From contig JAYSQA010000064.1 in NCBI GenBank assembly GCA_043721775.1, forward strand, positions 1 through 10,827: a DNA stretch of 10,827 bases, read 5' to 3'. Source of the DNA: Stagnihabitans sp043721775. GTDB lineage: Bacteria > Pseudomonadota > Alphaproteobacteria > Rhodobacterales > Rhodobacteraceae. Shown here one piece after another: positions 5,612 through 10,827 of this stretch. The notes under the pieces are model-generated. The model was not told the DNA's origin, ran no database searches, and saw only the letters and a list, made by a program, of their open reading frames with translations. How positions within the stretch are numbered: position 1 is the stretch's first letter; each line of letters opens with the position of its first letter. The position numbers and the translations under genes were made by a program.

Positions 5612-5962
5612 TTGCCGCATTGGACCGGCCTGATCCTGACAAAGCCCAAAATCCTCAACCTGCCAAGCGATTGGCACACCGCGATGGCACAATGGCGTGG
5701 CATCTATCTTGTCACCGATACCACCGATGTTGGTCGCTATGTCGGCTCTGCCTATGGGCAGCAAAACATCATTGGCCGCCGGCAACAGCACGTTGCGGGC
5801 GAATATGGCATCACCCGCGAACTTCACCCGCGCCTGACCGCCGGATTTCAGTTTTCCATTCATGATTTGTTGCACCATGATACGCCCGAAGAAAAGGTCA
5901 TTCGCCGCGAACACTCCTGGATGGACCGCCTGCTCACCCGAACATGGAGCTTGAACCGATGA
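5612..5962 (+). CDS. GIY-YIG nuclease domain, C-terminal part of the broken gene
   Basis: 116 aa from a TTG; the frame is open upstream to 5573. The nuclease fold is visible: WRGIYLVTD (28-36) supplies GIY, RYVGSAYG (42-49) supplies the YVG form of YIG, GRR (55-57) the likely catalytic arginine, and REHSWMDRLLTR (99-110) the metal-binding Glu100. The usual GHGGN turn is changed to GEYGI. The family is single-strand-nicking, metal-dependent and found in repair (UvrC, SLX1) and mobile elements. No good start exists: TTG 5612 lacks a ribosome binding site, and the only other candidate is CTG 5582 after GAGG (5571-5574). Joining it to the previous frame by a -1 shift near 5580 gives one continuous ~290-residue protein of normal architecture. 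It overlaps ruvB by ATGA. Confidence 0.72.
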   Translation: MPHWTGLILTKPKILNLPSDWHTAMAQWRGIYLVTDTTDVGRYVGSAYGQQNIIGRRQQHVAGEYGITRELHPRLTAGFQFSIHDLLHHDTPEEKVIRREHSWMDRLLTRTWSLNR

Positions 5963-6984
5963 CCCCAGACCGCACCATTTCACCAACCAAGCAACCCCAG
6001 GATATGGACCGCGCCTTGCGGCCGCAGAGCTTGGATGATTTCGTCGGCCAGGCGGATGCCCGCGCCAACCTGCGGGTGTTTATCCAAAGCGCCAAGCAGC
6101 GGGGCGAGGCGATGGATCACACGCTGTTCCATGGCCCTCCGGGGCTTGGCAAGACCACGCTGGCACAGATCATGGCGCGCGAGTTGGGGGTGGGGTTTCG
6201 GATGACCTCGGGTCCGGTGCTGGCTAAACCCGGCGATCTTGCGGCGATCCTGACCAATCTGGAGCCGAAGGACGTGCTTTTCATTGATGAAATTCACCGC
6301 CTGTCGCCAGTGGTGGAAGAGGTTCTTTACCCCGCGCTGGAGGATTTCGCGCTTGATCTGGTGATTGGCGAAGGCCCCGCCGCGCGTACGGTGCGGATTG
6401 AATTGCAGCCTTTCACGCTGGTCGGCGCCACCACTCGCCTTGGCCTCTTGACCACCCCCTTGCGCGACCGGTTCGGCATTCCGACCCGGCTGGAGTTCTA
6501 CACCGAAGACGAACTTGACCTGATCGTCACCCGCGCCGCGCGCTTGTTGGGTGTGGCCTCAGACCCTGCGGGCACAAGGGAAATCGCCCGCCGCGCCCGG
6601 GGAACGCCACGCATCGCGGGCCGCTTGCTGCGCCGGGTGGTGGATTTCGTGACGGTTGAGGGCGATGGCCGTCTGACGCAGGCGATTGCCGACCACGCCT
6701 TGACACGGCTGGGCGTCGATCATCTGGGCCTTGATGGCAACGACCGCCGCTATCTGACCCTGCTGGCCGAGCATTATGGCGGCGGCCCGGTTGGCGTCGA
6801 AACCATCGCAGCCGCCCTGTCAGAAGCGCGGGATGCGATTGAAGAGGTGATCGAACCCTTCCTGTTGCAGCAAGGCCTGATCCTGCGCACGCCGCGGGGC
6901 CGGATGCTGGGTCAAAAAGCATGGCGCCATATGGGGTTGGATGCACCACGCCTGCCCGGTCAGTCTGACTTGTTCGAAGCTTAG
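5959..6984 (+). CDS. ruvB: Holliday junction branch migration ATPase RuvB
   Basis: Hexameric AAA+ motor that, with RuvA, drives branch migration of Holliday junctions. 341 aa, normal length. Visible features are Walker A GPPGLGKT (59-66), Walker B LFIDEIH (107-113), sensor GATTR (156-160), the arginine-finger region PLRDRFGIP (167-175) and a C-terminal winged-helix domain ending in RTPRGRMLGQKAWRHMG. I chose ATG 5959, which overlaps the GIY-YIG stop (ATGA) and has GGAG (5946-5949) 9 bases upstream. An in-frame ATG at 5944 would add five residues but has no such site. The overlap suggests translation coupled to the GIY-YIG frame. In many relatives ruvB directly follows ruvA; here they are separated by 877 bases. 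Confidence 0.96.
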   Translation: MTPDRTISPTKQPQDMDRALRPQSLDDFVGQADARANLRVFIQSAKQRGEAMDHTLFHGPPGLGKTTLAQIMARELGVGFRMTSGPVLAKPGDLAAILTNLEPKDVLFIDEIHRLSPVVEEVLYPALEDFALDLVIGEGPAARTVRIELQPFTLVGATTRLGLLTTPLRDRFGIPTRLEFYTEDELDLIVTRAARLLGVASDPAGTREIARRARGTPRIAGRLLRRVVDFVTVEGDGRLTQAIADHALTRLGVDHLGLDGNDRRYLTLLAEHYGGGPVGVETIAAALSEARDAIEEVIEPFLLQQGLILRTPRGRMLGQKAWRHMGLDAPRLPGQSDLFEA

Positions 6985-7000
6985 GCCTGCCCGATCAGGC
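6985..7000 (+). terminator. Weak hairpin after ruvB
   Basis: GCCTG (6985-6989) and CAGGC (6996-7000) can pair around a 6-base loop right after the ruvB stop. TGAATTATTC follows, which is not a clear U tract. CAGGCC at 7018-7023 is an alternative partner. Possible weak terminator only. Confidence 0.25.
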
Positions 7001-7013
7001 TGAATTATTCGTG

Positions 7014-7073
7014 GGTCAGGCCCGTTCGAAGGTCAGGCCCGTTCGAAGGTCAGGCCCGTTCGAAGGTCAGGCC
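7014..7073. repeat. 17-bp tandem repeat, three full copies plus a partial one
   Basis: GGTCAGGCCCGTTCGAA is repeated exactly at 7014-7030, 7031-7047 and 7048-7064. A partial fourth copy (GGTCAGGCC, 7065-7073) covers the last codons and stop of the convergent MFS gene. Seventeen is not a multiple of three, and the array lies between two converging genes, so it is non-coding. Each unit contains the palindrome TTCGAA, and the GGCC-rich parts can pair with nearby sequence. Identity between copies points to recent slippage. Confidence 0.85.
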
Positions 7074-8224
7074 TTGACCCCATCCGCCGACGCTGCCTTG
7101 CCCGCAAGGGTCACCACCACCAACAGCAGCAAAGCCACCGCCGCATAGGTGAAGCGGAAGCCGACGTGCTGGGCAATGTAGCCGATGATCGAGGGGGCCA
7201 GCAGGTAACCGGTGTAACCGATCATCGTTGTTGTGGCGATGCCAGACCCCGGCGGCAGACCCGGATAATTGCCCGCCGCCGAGAACATGATCGGCACCAT
7301 GTTCGCCACGCCGATCCCGGCAAAGGCAAAACCCGCGATGGCCACGATATCATTGGGGGCCACAGCGCCTGCGAAAATCCCCACCGCCCCGATGATGCCA
7401 GAGGCCCGCAACGTCCTGACTGCGCCAAACCGGTTGCGCACCGCGTCACCGGCGAACCGGACGATCGCCATGGCCCCCGAAAACAAACCGAAGGCCAGCC
7501 CCTGCCGCGTCAGATCGGACCCCATCTCTGATTTCACATAGACCGCGGCCCAATCCAGCACCGCCCCCTCTGGCACCATCGAAAACAAGGCCATCGCCCC
7601 CAGCACGTAAAGGATCGGAATGCGCGGGAACATGCGGGCCTTGGGCTTTTCCTCCTCGGCGCCATGCGGCGGGTCGTTCACGATGTAGCGGCTGGCGATC
7701 AGCAGCACCACCGCACAGATCGCAGCCACCCCAAGCGCTTGTTTGTCATAGCCATACGTCTCAATCGCGCGGCCGCCCAGAGCACCGCCGATAAAGCCGC
7801 CCAGGCTCCAGAACCCATGGCTGGATGACATGATCGCCCGGCCCAGATGCCGTTCCACCGCCACCGCATTGGCATTCATCGCCACATCCATGCAACCACC
7901 AAAGGCCCCGAACAGAAACAGGAAGGGCACGGCAATCCACGGCGAGGGCGCAAGGACCATCAACGGGAACATCGGGATGAAGCACGAGCCGAAGATGATG
8001 ACCATCTTGCGAGAGCCGTGCCGGGCGATGAGCTTGCCCGCAAAAATCATGGCCGAGACGGCACCAAGTCCGATCATCACGATCAACACGCCCATGACGC
8101 CGGATTTCAGCCCGTGCCGCTCCATCATCTGGGGGATTTGCGGAGCCCATGCGCCCATGTTGAAGCCATTGATGAAGAATAGTGCTGCAACCGCCCAGCG
8201 GCCCGAGATGGCTTGCCTATCCAT
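7067..8224 (-). CDS. Major facilitator superfamily transporter, YbjJ-like
   Basis: 385-residue inner-membrane carrier with about 12 hydrophobic helices, the standard MFS length. The N-terminal ALFFINGFNMGAWAPQIP in helix 1 and the loop motif GKLIARHGSRK (63-73), a form of MFS motif A between helices 2 and 3, support the family. The general pattern recalls uncharacterised YbjJ/fucose-permease-like carriers; the substrate cannot be told from sequence. ATG 8224 is preferred to the in-frame ATG at 8248 because GGAGGGG lies just before 8224 while 8248 has no ribosome binding site. The gene lies 105 bases after ogt on the same strand. The gap contains a 28-bp dyad with a TATAAC in its centre, so it may have its own regulated promoter. 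Its stop lies inside the fourth partial copy of the 17-bp repeat. Confidence 0.88.
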   Translation of the reverse strand: MDRQAISGRWAVAALFFINGFNMGAWAPQIPQMMERHGLKSGVMGVLIVMIGLGAVSAMIFAGKLIARHGSRKMVIIFGSCFIPMFPLMVLAPSPWIAVPFLFLFGAFGGCMDVAMNANAVAVERHLGRAIMSSSHGFWSLGGFIGGALGGRAIETYGYDKQALGVAAICAVVLLIASRYIVNDPPHGAEEEKPKARMFPRIPILYVLGAMALFSMVPEGAVLDWAAVYVKSEMGSDLTRQGLAFGLFSGAMAIVRFAGDAVRNRFGAVRTLRASGIIGAVGIFAGAVAPNDIVAIAGFAFAGIGVANMVPIMFSAAGNYPGLPPGSGIATTTMIGYTGYLLAPSIIGYIAQHVGFRFTYAAVALLLLVVVTLAGKAASADGVKA

Positions 8225-8304
8225 TGTCCCCTCCGTTTTGCCCGTCATAGTGGGGGGCGAGGATGGGGGAAAGTCATGGCGATGCTTTGGATTTGCACGT
8301 TTTG

Positions 8305-8332
8305 TGACCGGTTGTAACGTTATAGCCGGTCA
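8305..8332. promoter_or_regulatory. 28-bp dyad between ogt and the MFS gene, possible operator
   Basis: TGACCGG (8305-8311) and CCGGTCA (8326-8332) flank a central palindrome TAACGTTA (8315-8322), with a 3-base spacer on each side, so the whole is centred and symmetric. It covers the ogt stop codon and lies about 80 bases before the MFS start. On the minus strand TATAAC (8324-8319) inside it resembles a -10 element, but no good -35 is visible. No T tract follows on either strand, so a terminator is less likely. Confidence 0.5.
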
Positions 8333-8788
8333 GATCAGCAAGCCGCCTGCGTGTTCGTGGCGCAAGAGCCAGACTTTGGTTTCAACGCCGCCCTTGGCCG
8401 AAAAGCCGCCCAGCGTCCTGGCCCCCAACACCCGGTGGCACGGGATGAGGATGGGGATGGGATTGGCCCCGCAAGCCTGCCCCACCGCCTGCGCCGGGGC
8501 TTCCACGCTGCGGGCAATGTCGCCATAGGTCAGGGTTTCACCGAACGGGATCGTGGCCATGGCCCGGCGGACCCTCTCGTGCAGGCCAAAGCCATAATCG
8601 AGCGGCAGGTCGAAGGCAGTCAGACGGCCGTCGAAATAAGCCACAAGCTGGGTCAGGGCTTCGGTCACCAGGGCGCTGGGTTCGTCCGGCCCGGCGCGCC
8701 AATCCAGCCGTGTGATCCGCCCGGTCTCTTCCGTTACCGAAACCGGGCCGAGCGGGGTCTGGACCCAGCCATGGGCAAGATTGCCCAT
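8330..8788 (-). CDS. ogt: Methylated-DNA--protein-cysteine methyltransferase (Ogt/MGMT type)
   Basis: Suicide repair protein that moves the alkyl group from O6-methylguanine (and O4-methylthymine) in DNA to its own cysteine. 152 aa, a short single-domain form. The active site NPIPILIPCHRVLG places the acceptor at Cys117, and the helix-turn-helix-like stretch IPFGETLTYGDIARSVEAPAQAVGQACGANP (from 80) matches the family. The arginine finger normally found in RAVG is Gln100 here (AQAVG). The start ATG 8788 lies one base after the ileS stop (TAG-G-ATG), with AAGG inside the ileS end as ribosome binding site. It is therefore almost certainly co-transcribed and translationally coupled with ileS. 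A dyad covers its stop codon. Confidence 0.93.
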   Translation of the reverse strand: MGNLAHGWVQTPLGPVSVTEETGRITRLDWRAGPDEPSALVTEALTQLVAYFDGRLTAFDLPLDYGFGLHERVRRAMATIPFGETLTYGDIARSVEAPAQAVGQACGANPIPILIPCHRVLGARTLGGFSAKGGVETKVWLLRHEHAGGLLI

Positions 8789-8789
8789 C

Positions 8790-10827
8790 CTACCTTAACG
8801 CATCGTTGCACCGTTTGCAGGTGCCGGGGTGTTTGTGGCTGCCCACGTCGGGCAAGACCTTCCAGCAGCGCTGACATTTCTGACCTTCGGCCTTCTCGAA
8901 CACCACACCGATGCCGGGGGCTTCGGGCAGGCGGAACGCTTCCTCCGGTTCGGGATCGGCGGTCAGTTGCAAACCACTTGTAATGCAGAGGTCGGCGAAA
9001 TCGACTGACTTGAGGGCAGCGAGGATGGCCGTATCTGCCACATGCACGACAGGGGCCGCCTCAAGGCTGGCGCCGATCACTTTGGCGGTGCGCTGCACCT
9101 CCAAAGCACCGGTGACCACGCGGCGGGCGGCACGGATGGACTCCCACTTCGTGGCCAGCGCGGGGTTTAGCCAAGCTGCGGGCGTCTTGGGGAAGTCTTG
9201 CAGGTGAAGGGAATTGGCCAGGAGCACGGAACCTGCCCCCTGTTTCAAGCCGTCAGCCATTCCGTCCGGGCTATTGTCCGGGAAGCGGCAAAGCCAGACC
9301 TCCTCCATCGTGAAGACCAGGATCGGGGCGAGCCAGATCGTCAGGCGGTGGAATACGATATCCAGCACGGTCCGAGAGGCGCGGCGGGTCAGGCTGGAGG
9401 TCGCATCGCAGTACAAGCTGTCCTTGCGGATGTCGAAGTAGACCGCCGACAGGTCGGTGGTGGCGAAGGTGAACAGCTTCTGGAAGACGCCCTGGAAATC
9501 GTAAGCGGCATAACCTTCGCGCACTTCGGTATCGAGTTCGGCGAGGCGGTGCAGGACCCATTGCTCCAGTTCCGGCATGTCGGCGGCTTCGACACGCTCG
9601 GCCTCTGTAAACCCGTTCAGGTTGCCCAAAAGGAACCGCATGGTGTTGCGCAGGCGGCGGTAGCTGTCGGCCACCCCTTTCAGGATTTCCTTGCCGATCC
9701 GCAAATCGACCGTGTAGTCGGCCTGCGCCACCCAAAGCCGCAGGATATCGGCACCGTATTCGTCGATCACCGTCTGCGGGGCCACGGTATTGCCCAGCGA
9801 TTTGGACATCTTCATGCCCTTTTCATCCAGCGTAAATCCATGGGTCAGCACACCCCGGTAAGGTGCCCGCCCCTTGGTGCCGCAGGCTTGCAGCATGGAC
9901 GAGTGGAACCAGCCGCGATGCTGGTCGGTGCCCTCAAGGTACAGGTCGGCGATGCCGTCCGCACTGCCATCTTCGCGGTCGCGCAGCACGAAGGCGTGGG
10001 TGGAGCCTGAATCGAACCAGACATCCAGCACGTCGAATACTTGGCGGTAGGCGTCGGGATCAACGATGCCGTGCAGCATCTGGTGCTTGAAGCCGTCCTT
10101 GTACCAGACATCGGCGCCGTCCGCCTCAAACGCCTCACGCACGCGGGCGTTGACGTCGGGGTTGCGCAGCAGGAAGTCGTCATCCGTCGGCTTGGCACCG
10201 ACCTTGGTGAAGCAGGTCAGCGGCACACCCCAGGCGCGTTGGCGCGACAGCACCCAATCCGGCCGCGCCTCGATCATCGAGTGCAGGCGGTTGCGCCCGG
10301 TTTGCGGCGTCCAGGTCACCAACTGGTTGATGGAGTTGAGCGCCCTTTGGCGGATGGTGTCGCCATAAGTGCCAAGGCCATCGTCGAGCGGCTTGTCGAT
10401 GGCAACGAACCACTGCGGCGTGTTGCGGTAGATCAAAGGCGCCTTGGAGCGCCACGAGTGTGGGTAGGAATGCTTGAGACGGCCCTTGGCGAAAAGAGCA
10501 CCAGAGGCCGCGAGGGCCTTGATATTGCTGACATTGGCCGGACCTTCCTTGCCCTCTGCCGTCAAGATGGCTTGGCCGCCGAACAGGGGCAGATCCTTGC
10601 GATAGGTGCCATCAGCCTCGACGTTGTAGGTCATCTTGAGGTCGGGATAATTCTCGCCCTGAAATTTGACGAACATTTGATAGTCGTCGTCGCCATGCGA
10701 CGGCGCAGTATGGACAAACCCGGTGCCTACCTCATCGGTGACGTGATCGCCGGGGAGCATGGGGACGTCAAAGTCCCATTCGCCATTGCCTCCCTCAATC
10801 CCACGATAGGGGTGTGAGAGCGTCATG
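8790..10827 (-). CDS. ileS: Isoleucine--tRNA ligase, 5' part beyond the window
   Basis: Class I aminoacyl-tRNA synthetase that charges tRNA-Ile and edits misactivated valine. The window holds about 678 C-terminal residues; roughly 300 N-terminal residues, including the HIGH motif, lie to the right. Present are the editing-domain segment VPMLPGDHVTDEVGTGFVHTAPSHGDDDY, the WVLSRQRAWGVP block, DVWFDSGSTHAF, LYLEGTDQHRGWFHSS, and the KMSKS loop at 339-343 of the visible part (near 9812-9798). An anticodon-binding helical domain follows. The C-terminal zinc-binding domain is complete, with CQRC and CKRC four-cysteine pairs (651, 654, 670, 673), as in the bacterial mupirocin-sensitive type. The ATG at 10826 is internal, not the start. 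ogt follows after one base. Confidence 0.97.
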   Translation of the reverse strand, partial: MTLSHPYRGIEGGNGEWDFDVPMLPGDHVTDEVGTGFVHTAPSHGDDDYQMFVKFQGENYPDLKMTYNVEADGTYRKDLPLFGGQAILTAEGKEGPANVSNIKALAASGALFAKGRLKHSYPHSWRSKAPLIYRNTPQWFVAIDKPLDDGLGTYGDTIRQRALNSINQLVTWTPQTGRNRLHSMIEARPDWVLSRQRAWGVPLTCFTKVGAKPTDDDFLLRNPDVNARVREAFEADGADVWYKDGFKHQMLHGIVDPDAYRQVFDVLDVWFDSGSTHAFVLRDREDGSADGIADLYLEGTDQHRGWFHSSMLQACGTKGRAPYRGVLTHGFTLDEKGMKMSKSLGNTVAPQTVIDEYGADILRLWVAQADYTVDLRIGKEILKGVADSYRRLRNTMRFLLGNLNGFTEAERVEAADMPELEQWVLHRLAELDTEVREGYAAYDFQGVFQKLFTFATTDLSAVYFDIRKDSLYCDATSSLTRRASRTVLDIVFHRLTIWLAPILVFTMEEVWLCRFPDNSPDGMADGLKQGAGSVLLANSLHLQDFPKTPAAWLNPALATKWESIRAARRVVTGALEVQRTAKVIGASLEAAPVVHVADTAILAALKSVDFADLCITSGLQLTADPEPEEAFRLPEAPGIGVVFEKAEGQKCQRCWKVLPDVGSHKHPGTCKRCNDALR

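Noticed and set aside
7014..7073. CRISPR-like array
   Set aside because: The copies are directly adjacent with no spacers and only 17 bp long; it is a simple tandem repeat.
8305..8332. Rho-independent terminator for ileS-ogt
   Set aside because: On the minus strand the dyad is followed by ACAAAACG, not a U tract, so I kept it as a possible operator.
9198..10010. Long plus-strand open frames opposite ileS
   Set aside because: They mirror a clear ileS with KMSKS and zinc-binding motifs; high GC bias commonly keeps the antisense frames open.

Overview
The window reads as chromosomal DNA of a GC-rich alphaproteobacterium, most likely Rhodobacterales (Rhodobacteraceae/Paracoccaceae). Evidence is the strong G/C third-position bias, a ruvC-ruvA-ruvB locus with an alphaproteobacterial LexA-type motif upstream, a DUF1127 small protein, and the style of PrmA, IleS and Ogt. 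This placement is inferred from protein character and layout; no search was run.

Layout. 1-438 is mostly non-coding: a possible minus-strand gene start lies at the left edge (41-43), and four helically spaced CTACG repeats lie at 307-345. msrA (439-1086, +) meets a TetR-family regulator (1087-1752, -) tail to tail with no spacer. prmA (1938-2825, +) is followed by a one-helix hypothetical membrane protein (2928-3278, +) preceded by a 10-bp inverted repeat. A strong terminator (3304-3330) separates it from a minus-strand DUF1127 gene (3351-3554). A 311-bp divergent promoter region then leads to ruvC.

The core is a Holliday-junction operon on the plus strand: ruvC (3866-4378), ruvA (4407-5081), a GIY-YIG nuclease-family gene read in two frames (5085-5585 and up to 5962), and ruvB (5959-6984). 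RuvC cuts and RuvAB migrates four-way junctions. The GIY-YIG gene sits between ruvA and ruvB and overlaps ruvB by ATGA, so it appears built into the operon, but one frame break splits it where a single protein would be expected. At the ruvC/ruvA junction a degenerate 32-bp duplication has created an 11-codon mini-ORF.

Right of ruvB, three 17-bp tandem repeats (7014-7064) separate it from a minus-strand group: an MFS transporter (7067-8224), an Ogt/MGMT-type DNA repair methyltransferase (8330-8788) and ileS, whose 5' part lies beyond the window (8790-10827). ogt starts one base after the ileS stop and is probably co-transcribed with it. A 28-bp dyad between ogt and the MFS gene may be an operator.

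Most genes are ordinary housekeeping or repair genes. The most unusual item is the split GIY-YIG nuclease inside the ruv operon; several small repeat and dyad structures also deserve a check. I saw no CRISPR array, tRNA, rRNA, insertion sequence or prophage gene.
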